From: CAYPOY01 sp964412395
GTDB taxonomy: Bacteria; Chloroflexota; Anaerolineae; B4-G1
Direction: 5' to 3'
Assembly: GCA_964412395.1 (NCBI GenBank)
Contig: CAYPOY010000285.1
Coordinates: 1 to 6,961 of the forward strand
Length of the DNA: 6,961 nt
Below, one piece after another: positions 1 to 4,742 of the stretch. Below the pieces are notes generated by a model. The model was given only the letters and a program-made list of their open reading frames with translations. It was not told the DNA's origin and searched no databases. A program made the translations under genes and the position numbers. The first letter of the stretch is position 1, and every line of letters starts with the position of its first letter.

Positions 1-55
1 ACCTGTTCGATGTCGTACGTTTCAAGAGCCAGGGCCACGTTGGCCACTAACTGCT
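1..55. repeat. Contig-end overlap, left copy (circular topology)
   Basis: These 55 bases are identical to 6907-6961. A repeat of exactly this kind at both contig ends is the usual product of a de Bruijn assembler closing a circle, and 55 is a common k-mer size. The true circle is therefore 6906 bp. Confidence 0.95.
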
Positions 56-623
56 TGTGTACACCACCGTCAAGCGATGTTGCCCAGATCCGTATCCGGG
101 AATCTGCCGGATAGGCGACCGGGTCCGTCCAGGTCAATCTGATTACAGAGTGACCATTGGCTTTGCAATAGATACAGGTCAAGTCTGTTGGCGCCGTTGG
201 GGCGTCAATTCCTAGCGGGGCGTCATCTTCAAAGGCATCCATTGCTAGACAACCACCGCTGAAAGCAAGACCGTTAGCCATTACATAAGCATTGTAACCG
301 GACATCACACCACCATTGCCAGGAATAAGTTGCTTCGTACCCCCCCCACCATCGGAAGCAGGTCCCGTCTGTTTAGACGCTGAACCCAACCCCTGAGCGT
401 ACTCATTCCATAAGGCACGTTGAGCGTCAGTCAATCCGCTGTACCATCGCTGGCTGGCGGCGGCTGTTCTCGCTCTCATGTCTTGCTGGTCTGCACTCCT
501 TGGGTTGATTATGCTGATGGCCTTGTTGCGGATGTAAGCTAAACCTTTCCAGGCAGAATAGACGTGATTCTGGATACTGCCGGACATCGCTTGAACGATT
601 TCCGAAAAGTATATTCTTGCCAT
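1..623 (-). CDS. Virion/surface-like protein, short paralogue (N-terminal 207 codons; continues across the junction at 6906-6750)
   Basis: This is a 259-residue protein read from ATG at 623 to base 1 and then from 6906 to a TAA at 6750-6752, which shows that the contig is circular. The start is set by AAAGGGGGTGA at 631-641. Residues 1-75 hold a conserved N-terminal module (SGSIQNHV, WKGLAYIRNKA, NPRS, LTDAQRALW). Residues 91-105 are a Gly-rich linker containing a G8 tract, followed by an SGYNAYVMANG motif. From about residue 145 to the end there is a fibronectin-III-like beta domain. The whole protein aligns with both ends of the 476-residue protein encoded at 831-2261 but lacks its LamG part. 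The N-terminal module resembles DUF6266-type proteins and putative structural proteins in phages and prophages; this is recalled, not searched. A virion or cell-surface role is inference. It is the last gene of the block, after the 39-residue peptide. Confidence 0.88.
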   Translation of the reverse strand, partial: MARIYFSEIVQAMSGSIQNHVYSAWKGLAYIRNKAISIINPRSADQQDMRARTAAASQRWYSGLTDAQRALWNEYAQGLGSASKQTGPASDGGGGTKQLIPGNGGVMSGYNAYVMANGLAFSGGCLAMDAFEDDAPLGIDAPTAPTDLTCIYCKANGHSVIRLTWTDPVAYPADSRIRIWATSLDGGVHKQLVANVALALETYDIEQ

Positions 624-659
624 TACTTTTTCACCCCCTTTGATTGATTAGCTATATAA

Positions 660-701
660 CTAGATAAACTCGAGTACCTCGGTTTCGACTTCCGACATCA
701 T
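660..701 (-). other. Possible 13-codon overlapping ORF or -1 frameshift extension of the 39-residue peptide
   Basis: An ATGATG overlaps the TGA of the lysine-rich peptide and opens a 13-codon acidic frame ending in TAG at 660-662. The peptide's last sense codons read A AAG GGA, which fits the X XXY YYZ pattern for -1 slippage into this frame. Slippage would add the acidic tail MMSEVETEVLEFI. Nothing else supports expression, and the pattern could be chance. Confidence 0.2.
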
Positions 702-817
702 CCCTTTGACGGATGTCTCTTTAAATCTTCTGCGCGCTTGTGGTAATAGTGCAGGTCCTTAACCTTGGTTTTCTTTTCCGTCTTCGTCTGCTTCGCCGGC
801 GTTTTCTTTTTAGGCAT
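698..817 (-). CDS. 39-residue lysine-rich basic peptide
   Basis: This short gene starts at ATG 817, preceded at good distance by TAAGGGGGTG (824-833), one of the strongest ribosome binding sites in the window. The TAA stop of the upstream 476-residue gene forms part of that site, so the two are probably translationally coupled. The product begins MPKKKTPAKQTKTEKKTKVK and is dominated by Lys, Thr and Arg in its first half. It then has a short HYYHKRAEDLKRH stretch that could be a helix. It has no membrane segment or cysteines. It sits between the two paralogous structural-like genes. Small Lys/Arg-rich peptides in ssDNA phages, such as the microvirus J protein, condense DNA in the virion. That role is possible here but is inference from composition and position only. 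Confidence 0.7.
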   Translation of the reverse strand: MPKKKTPAKQTKTEKKTKVKDLHYYHKRAEDLKRHPSKG

Positions 818-830
818 AGATAACACCCCC

Positions 831-2261
831 TTAGACAGCTCTAGGAACGACTAGCCGGCAGACGTTACTCGGGGCGGACTGCCGACCATGAGGTTCTATA
901 ACATCAACTTGAAACAGATACTCACCTGGTACGCTTAATATAGGAACGGTCTTACCCTGGGCAATACGAACGTTTCCGACTAAGTAAGATTCCTCGTCAA
1001 TGGGAACTACATCAATCATTTGTTTATGGACACCGGCACTTTCCGAATAGGTCCAGATCCGGACGACTGCTCCGGACTCATAGGCAACCGGGGCATTCCA
1101 GGATAGCTGAACTCCCACGGCCTCAGCACAGATTGATTTAGGAGAAGGAGTAACCGCGGGTAATCCACCGCCTATTTTAGTTAAGTTGTAACCGTTCCCG
1201 GATGAATCGCCTAGCTCCCCGGGTGGTACGTCGTCAAAGTGATAGAGCGCCTGGATACCCCCGCCGGCTGGATAACACAGACCGGCGCCCCCCGCATAGT
1301 CGGCTAACATTTCTGCTGGTGAAAGTTCCCGATTCCATAAGACAGCTTCGTCAACATATCCGAAGAATGGGGCAATAGTAGTGAACTCATCAAGAAGCAT
1401 GAAAGGCTTATTAATATTAATAGTGCCGGTTAGTGGAGTGTTAAGATAAAAAGCAGGTGGGAAAAGAACTCCGTTCATATAAATTTTCATGCCCGTATAT
1501 GAGTTGTTCCCGTTATAAGTAAAGCCTACTCTGTACCAGGTGGAGTAGAGCATAAGCTGACCAATGGTTATAGCTATAACCTCAGCTGGGAAGTTTCTCA
1601 TAATCTGAAGGGATAGATATCCGCTGGCAATTAAGAAGCGCCAGCCGGTCAATGGTGATGGAGAAGGAACGGTTGACATAAGACGAGGTAAACCGGATAG
1701 AGTATCAATATAAATCCACATTGCACCAGAGAAAGGCTGGTTATATTCAAAAGCTAAGACGTTTCCGGCAGTGTAACCTTGATTTCCGGCAGTCTGGACC
1801 AGAGCATACGGACTATAATGTCCGGACGTTTCGCACTCAAGGACAGTTGGCCCGGGAAAGTTTTCCGTGCAGTTCGGTGGAGTACTGCGAAAAGCTGACT
1901 CAGTGAGAAGACCAACCGAACTTAAAAGAGAGTTGACCTGGACAAAGGCGTTATAACCCGAAGTCGTGTATCCCTTGTAAGCGATTATGTCCGCACGTTC
2001 TTTGCGCTTGAGTTCACATCCGGCCTGCTTGACTGCGAACTTATCCCAAAGGGCTCTTTGCTCATCGGTAAGGAAGGACGACCACACCTGAGAGAATCGG
2101 CTGAAGCGTTGACGTGATTGCGCCTGGGCTTCGCTCCTGGGGTTCGACCTGGTCTGCGCTTTGCTACGAACGTAACTAGTACCCTTCCAACCGCAGAAGA
2201 CGTGATTGCCCAGGGAACCTCTCATATTAGCGATAAGTTCACTGTGTTTTATCTTCGCCAT
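831..2261 (-). CDS. Large virion/surface-like protein with LamG-type domain (476 aa)
   Basis: It starts at ATG 2261 with GGGAGAG upstream. Residues 1-75 carry the module shared with the junction-spanning paralogue (RGSLGNHV, WKGTSYVRSKA, NPRS, LTDEQRALW), and SGYNAFV follows at about 101. Residues about 165-325 look like a LamG/concanavalin-A-like jelly-roll, with WYRVGFTYNG, MKIYMNGVL and the end motif GYVDEAVLWNRELSPAEML. Residues 339-361 (ALYHFDD, DSSGNGYNLT) resemble the opening strand of a LamG unit, here placed after the core. Residues about 372-473 are the fibronectin-III-like domain shared with the paralogue. There is no signal peptide. LamG folds often bind glycans, so a role in host-surface attachment is likely but inferred. 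A candidate promoter with an overlapping palindrome lies upstream (2374-2403). Confidence 0.88.
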   Translation of the reverse strand: MAKIKHSELIANMRGSLGNHVFCGWKGTSYVRSKAQTRSNPRSEAQAQSRQRFSRFSQVWSSFLTDEQRALWDKFAVKQAGCELKRKERADIIAYKGYTTSGYNAFVQVNSLLSSVGLLTESAFRSTPPNCTENFPGPTVLECETSGHYSPYALVQTAGNQGYTAGNVLAFEYNQPFSGAMWIYIDTLSGLPRLMSTVPSPSPLTGWRFLIASGYLSLQIMRNFPAEVIAITIGQLMLYSTWYRVGFTYNGNNSYTGMKIYMNGVLFPPAFYLNTPLTGTININKPFMLLDEFTTIAPFFGYVDEAVLWNRELSPAEMLADYAGGAGLCYPAGGGIQALYHFDDVPPGELGDSSGNGYNLTKIGGGLPAVTPSPKSICAEAVGVQLSWNAPVAYESGAVVRIWTYSESAGVHKQMIDVVPIDEESYLVGNVRIAQGKTVPILSVPGEYLFQVDVIEPHGRQSAPSNVCRLVVPRAV

Positions 2262-2364
2262 TGGTTTTCTCTCCCGGGTTCAGCTCGAGTAACTTGAGAA
2301 GTATTTTAAGAATGACCTTAAGGGTTGTCGAGTTTTTTATCTTGAGCAGTGACCTGATAAAGTT

Positions 2365-2403
2365 CATGCCGGCACTCTATCCGATAAAGTACCGGCATGT
2401 CAA
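2365..2403 (-). promoter_or_regulatory. Candidate promoter with overlapping palindromic operator upstream of the LamG gene
   Basis: On the minus strand a perfect -35 hexamer TTGACA (2403-2398) is followed after 18 bases by TAGAGT (2379-2374), which matches the -10 consensus at 4 of 6 positions. An inverted repeat CATGCCGG/CCGGCATG (2365-2372 and 2392-2399), extended inward by ACT/AGT after one mismatch, covers the spacer and both boxes. This is the layout of a repressor-controlled promoter, although it could also be an mRNA hairpin. It lies in the 153-bp gap between the 64-residue and 476-residue genes. Confidence 0.4.
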
Positions 2404-2414
2404 GAGAAATTTAT

Positions 2415-2609
2415 TTAAGGTCTCATCTTCCAGACTAGCTGATAATGATAGTTGATTGAGACCTGATAGGCACGATTGCAGTTAGAGCAACGCACGACGT
2501 CGAGAGGCCTCAACATACCATGCCAAGAAATTTTACCGCAAGGACATTTCCAGGTAAAGTCATTGATGTAGCACTGAGATTGCCCATCAACATATCTTGG
2601 GTTCTTCAT
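2415..2609 (-). CDS. 64-residue zinc-knuckle protein
   Basis: I place the start at ATG 2609 because AAAGGGGGTGA (2614-2624) lies directly before it. The frame is open 18 codons further upstream, but the start at 2663 lacks a good binding site and would run through the stem-loop at 2628-2678. The product has Cys22-x-Cys24 and Cys41-x2-Cys44, spaced like a small zinc ribbon, plus a Tyr/Trp-rich C-terminus. It has no enzyme motif. Small zinc ribbons in phages and plasmids often bind nucleic acid or host regulators. The specific function is unknown. Confidence 0.78.
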   Translation of the reverse strand: MKNPRYVDGQSQCYINDFTWKCPCGKISWHGMLRPLDVVRCSNCNRAYQVSINYHYQLVWKMRP

Positions 2610-2627
2610 ACGCTCACCCCCTTTCGC

Positions 2628-2678
2628 GCCCCCCTCTCCTGGTAACCTCTCCCCTAAGTCCACCGCAAAGAGGGGGGC
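2628..2678. repeat. Perfect 10-bp inverted repeat between the two zinc-knuckle genes
   Basis: GCCCCCCTCT (2628-2637) and AGAGGGGGGC (2669-2678) are exact reverse complements separated by 31 bases. In the minus-strand transcript they form a GC-rich stem just upstream of the ribosome binding site of the 64-residue gene. No U-tract follows, so it is not a standard terminator. mRNA processing or tuning of downstream translation are possible roles. Confidence 0.6.
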
Positions 2679-2688
2679 AATTCATTTC

Positions 2689-2901
2689 TTAACCGCACAA
2701 CTCTGCCAAAGGTCTGTTACGTTCACGCATAAGTTTTTCCACTTCCAGAATAAAGGCGTCTTCCGTGAGACCATCCCGCACTTGCAGAATAAGGTCAAAG
2801 CATTCCGGACAGAACGCTCCGAAACTTCCGTCTAAGTCCTGGAGAACGCCGACCCACTCGACAGCACTAAGGCAACAGTCACACCAATGAGTACCGGCCA
2901 T
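2689..2901 (-). CDS. 70-residue double-CxxC zinc-knuckle protein
   Basis: It starts at ATG 2901 with AAAGGGGGTG at 2909-2918. The N-terminal half holds Cys7-x-Cys9-Cys10 and Cys31-x2-Cys34 (WCDCCLS and FCPECFD), a likely zinc site. The C-terminal half (about residues 36-66) is rich in Leu, Glu and Arg and probably helical. It is 80 bp from the next gene downstream, the other Cys-rich small protein, and the two look like parts of one transcription unit. They share the style of metal site but no clear sequence similarity. A role as a nucleic-acid or protein adaptor is possible; the function is not recognised. Confidence 0.82.
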   Translation of the reverse strand: MAGTHWCDCCLSAVEWVGVLQDLDGSFGAFCPECFDLILQVRDGLTEDAFILEVEKLMRERNRPLAELCG

Positions 2902-2959
2902 AACAACACACCCCCTTTCAAATAACCCCGAAAGATTTACGAAAGATTCCGTGAGAAGA

Positions 2960-3067
2960 CTAGCCTTTTGTTTTGTTATACTCAGACCAAGTCTTACTCA
3001 TAACATATTGTAAGAGTCCGTGAGAGATAAAGGCTAGAAATATTACAGGTATATACCACCACTCCAT
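2960..3067 (-). CDS. 35-residue single-span membrane peptide
   Basis: I use ATG 3067. An AAAGGAG lies upstream with a rather long gap of about 12 bases. The frame stays open to 3199, but the extension would be translated from iteron and hairpin sequence and has no binding site. The peptide MEWWYIPVIFLAFISHGLLQ begins with a hydrophobic segment (about residues 3-23) with aromatic residues at its edge. It ends in a short polar, net-positive tail. This fits an N-out/C-in bitopic membrane peptide, as seen for small phage coat, lysis or superinfection proteins, but nothing fixes which. The strong hairpin at 3083-3134 lies immediately upstream. Confidence 0.6.
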   Translation of the reverse strand: MEWWYIPVIFLAFISHGLLQYVMSKTWSEYNKTKG

Positions 3068-3082
3068 TTTTACACACCGCTC

Positions 3083-3134
3083 CTTTCTTTTTCCTGCCCC
3101 GCCATAGGCGAATAGGGGGCAGGAATAAAGAAAG
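3083..3134. repeat. Long hairpin upstream of the membrane-peptide gene
   Basis: CTTTCTTTTTCCTGCCCC (3083-3100) pairs with 3116-3134 over 18 base pairs with one bulged base. The 15-base loop contains a second small stem, GCC-ATA-GGC (3101-3109). In the minus-strand RNA the 3' arm ends in AAAGAAAG, directly joined to the GGAG of the 35-residue gene, so the hairpin abuts and partly includes the ribosome binding site. No U-tract follows. It may set translation or stabilise the 5' end of the transcript. Confidence 0.7.
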
Positions 3135-3160
3135 AGTAGCACAGGGTCAAGCCCTAAAAG

Positions 3161-3576
3161 ATGGCTCGGGTAAGCTACAGGCACGGCAAGGGTACGCAAG
3201 CGGAATGACAGCTTTTGCTGGCATGACGTTTGCCCTTGGGGTGGGTATTCCCCTTGGGTAGCCCGACATGACGGCTTGGGTACGCTCAGGCCTTATGAGG
3301 GCATTCATTAAAGTATGGAGTGTCGCCCGAATAGGGCCGGTAAAGGTATTCCAAACGTACGGCTCGGGTACTCAAGAGTAATGGCTGGTGTACATTAGTG
3401 AGCGACAGCGGATATTTAATAAGGCGCCAGCCTTTACGGCTCGGGTATGCTTCGAGTACGGCTAAGGTACGCAAGAGAGTCGGCCGGCCTGTGAGTGCGA
3501 GCGTTAGCGAGCAGACGAGCAAGCGCCGGCCTATACAGTTCGGGTACTGTGGGCATACGGGTCGGGTCCCCTCGGG
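3161..3576 (+). repeat. Cluster of nine degenerate iterons, consensus near ACGGCTCGGGTACGCAAG
   Basis: Direct copies in the same orientation begin at 3161, 3183, 3271, 3359, 3381, 3436, 3458, 3535 and 3557. The best-kept core is GGCTcGGGTAC, often followed by GCAAGAG. Spacing is irregular (22 to 88 bases) but several neighbours are 22 bases apart, about two helical turns. The copy at 3535-3550 is also a hairpin (ACAGT-ACTGT). Iterons of this kind commonly bind replication or partition proteins; the binder here is unknown. Confidence 0.6.
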
Positions 3577-3684
3577 TGGTTACTGGATGCACAGGGAAGC
3601 GTGCGGGTGGGATAGCCCCGAAGCAGGACCGGCGGACATAGCACAACAGCAACAAGCACAGCACACACGATAAGACTACAGTGG

Positions 3685-3709
3685 GCAACATAAGACGGTC
3701 TTATGTTGC
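3685..3709. repeat. Perfect 12+1+12 palindrome with Xer/dif-like half-sites
   Basis: GCAACATAAGAC and GTCTTATGTTGC are exact reverse complements around a single G at 3697. The half-site TTATGTTG resembles the conserved XerD arm (TTATGTTAA), and its mirror CAACATAA takes the XerC position. They are separated by 7 bases, against the 6 usual in dif sites. No T-tract follows on either strand, so a terminator is unlikely. It could be a multimer-resolution or Xer integration site, or a dimeric repressor's operator. Confidence 0.55.
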
Positions 3710-4166
3710 GGAGCGGACTGAGTGCTGAGCCGAGGGAGCTAAGACGCCGTAGGCGGACGACCGAGGACACGAAGGAGCACCGGGACCCACGCCAGGGCAT
3801 GAGGGTCAACCGCCGGTAGGTGCTGAGGGGCTAGGGCATTCACGCCGAGGCCGTGCTCTTGCTTGGGAGCGCTTCCCCCCCGGCGCCCCCCTGTGCGCGA
3901 GCGAACCGACAAGGCACGGGGTGCCGCCGTAAGGCGACTTTCAGCACGGACGGCTATGTCTGCAAGAAAAGATAGCGAGGAGTGCGCTGAGCCCAAGGCG
4001 GCACCACGGCCGAGGCGCATCGGGATGCACCTTGGGAAAGAGCCGCTCGAAAATCGGTCAACATCACGCATTGTTGAAGTAGATATTGGATTTTCATTTT
4101 TTTTAAGGGCTGGGATTCCCGAAAAGCATGCTTACGGGTGGGTGGGTACCCCTACGAATTGACCTC

Positions 4167-4183
4167 GCGGTGCAGTGCACCGC
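4167..4183. repeat. Perfect 8+1+8 palindrome
   Basis: GCGGTGCA and TGCACCGC flank a single G at 4175. It lies immediately before the first of three 38-bp-spaced direct repeats. A protein-binding site or origin hairpin is plausible. No T-tract follows. Confidence 0.6.
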
Positions 4184-4187
4184 CTTT

Positions 4188-4282
4188 CGCATCGATACGA
4201 CCGCCGGGAAAGTTCCCTTGCACGCCGCATTGATACGACTGCCGGAATACTTGATATAACATTGCGCACGATTCGACTACCT
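4188..4282 (+). repeat. Three direct repeats at about 38-bp period
   Basis: CGCATCGATACGACCGCCGG (4188-4207) and CGCATTGATACGACTGCCGG (4226-4245) match at 18 of 20 positions. A weaker third copy CGCACGATTCGACTACC starts at 4265. The regular spacing, next to the 4167-4183 palindrome and the G-quadruplex motif at 4294, suggests a protein-binding array at one edge of the control region. It is distinct from the 3161-3576 iterons. Confidence 0.55.
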
Positions 4283-4289
4283 CTCGCTT

Positions 4290-4502
4290 TTACGGGCGGG
4301 CGGGTGGGCTATCATCCGTCTTTTTCATCCGTTCATTTACCTTTTTTAAAGCCGCGTCTGTTCCGTGATGATTTAGCTTCTCCATCTCATCAATTACATT
4401 CAACATTTCATCAACCAGCTTCTGTAAAACCCATATTATCGAGGGTAAACAGACCTCTTTTGCACCTTTTAGGCCATTTTTCCCAGGTTTATCATGGCTC
4501 AT
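4290..4502 (-). CDS. 70-residue helical protein, second copy of a tandem duplication
   Basis: The start at ATG 4502 is chosen because it matches the start of the upstream paralogue and follows AAAAAGAG; a frame-compatible ATG at 4541 has no binding site. Residues 6-15 (PGKNGLKGAK) and 25-45 (WVLQKLVDEMLNVIDEMEKL) are nearly identical to the 62-residue neighbour. The shared core is amphipathic with heptad-like Leu, Val and Ile, so a coiled-coil dimer is likely. The tails differ: this copy ends in a basic stretch (LKKVNERMKK) and then SPPARP. It lies 51 bp after the first copy, in the rep operon. The function is unknown; a small dimeric regulator or accessory protein is possible. Confidence 0.75.
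   Translation of the reverse strand: MSHDKPGKNGLKGAKEVCLPSIIWVLQKLVDEMLNVIDEMEKLNHHGTDAALKKVNERMKKTDDSPPARP
4294..4308 (+). other. G-quadruplex motif
   Basis: GGGCGGGCGGGTGGG has four G3 tracts with single-base loops, the most stable class of intramolecular quadruplex. On the coding strand it is the Pro-Pro-Ala-Arg-Pro end of the 70-residue protein. A partial relative with three tracts, GGGTGGGTGGGT, is at 4136-4147. Confidence 0.65.
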
Positions 4503-4658
4503 AACGCTCTTTTTGACCGTGTTTTGACCTTGTATAGTCATTATCTATATATGTTATTTTCCTGAGCTAACCTTATCTGGTTCGGCGCGGGTTTTCTCGT
4601 CATCCAGCTTCTCCATCTCATCAATTACATTCAACATTTCATCAGCCAGCTTCTGTAA
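4375..4658. repeat. Tandem duplication, unit about 231 bp
   Basis: Bases 4375-4427 and 4606-4658 are the same 53-mer with one difference (A4414 against G4645). Weaker identity continues through TTTTAGGCCATTTTT and on to the two ATG codons. The duplication created the 62- and 70-residue genes. The strongly kept segment is the central helix, while the tails have diverged. Confidence 0.85.
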
Positions 4659-4742
4659 TGTCCAGATTACGGTATGGACACAGACCTCTTGCGGTCCTTT
4701 TAGGCCATTTTTTCCAGCTTTGTCAAGGTCAATTTTACTCAT
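4554..4742 (-). CDS. 62-residue helical protein, first copy of a tandem duplication
   Basis: ATG 4742 overlaps the end of rep (ATGAGTAA, 8-bp overlap) and follows AAAGGACGG, so it is translationally coupled to the replication initiator. The frame is open to 4967, but that extension is only rep sequence read in another frame. The product has the KNGLKGPQEVC segment, then a predicted amphipathic helix (about residues 25-50, TVIWTLQKLADEMLNVIDEM), then a charged tail (DDEKTRAEPDKVSSGK). It shares a single Cys with its paralogue. Coupling to rep suggests a replication-linked role such as copy control. I do not recognise a family. Confidence 0.78.
   Translation of the reverse strand: MSKIDLDKAGKNGLKGPQEVCVHTVIWTLQKLADEMLNVIDEMEKLDDEKTRAEPDKVSSGK

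Larger units (their letters stand above)
3068..4289. other. Gene-poor 1.2-kb region, probable control/origin region
   Basis: I find no convincing gene here. Frames are open on both strands because the stretch from 3480 to 4070 is GC-rich, but the predicted products are Arg/Pro/Ser-rich, mutually overlapping and without credible ribosome binding sites. It is packed with repeats instead: the iteron-like family at 3161-3576, GGCCGGC/GCCGGCC arms (3482-3488, 3525-3531), and the 25-bp palindrome at 3685-3709. Short stems include CGCC-GTA-GGCG (3744-3754), GGCAC-GTGCC near 3912-3924 and TCAACA/TGTTGA (4058-4077). Palindromes AAGCATGCTT (4123-4132) and GGGTACCC (4144-4151) and the direct repeats at 4188-4282 follow. 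An origin, packaging signal or structured RNA could all lie here. Confidence 0.6.

Noticed and set aside
1721..2455. Plus-strand frames of 61-64 codons
   Set aside because: One is antisense to the LamG gene. The other runs through the promoter-like gap into the antisense of the 64-residue gene. Neither has a ribosome binding site or a recognisable product.
2960..3067. Identity as an inovirus major coat protein
   Set aside because: The peptide has one membrane span and a basic tail but no signal peptide, and there is no Zot-like ATPase in the circle. The resemblance is too general.
3161..3576. CRISPR array
   Set aside because: The repeats are short, degenerate and irregularly spaced, and no cas gene is present.
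4058..4104. Plus-strand terminator (TCAACA/TGTTGA stem with a T8 run)
   Set aside because: The T-run begins about 20 bases after a weak 6-bp stem, and no plus-strand gene lies upstream.
3286..4162. Several overlapping open frames of 78-110 codons on both strands
   Set aside because: They overlap each other in different frames within a GC-rich repeat region, have Arg/Pro/Ser-rich products without domains, and lack credible ribosome binding sites. The iterons and palindromes explain the sequence better.
4230..4258. Plus-strand promoter-like TTGATA-17-GATATA
   Set aside because: The match to consensus is modest and it would drive only antisense transcription into the rep operon. An antisense copy-control RNA is possible, but nothing else supports it.
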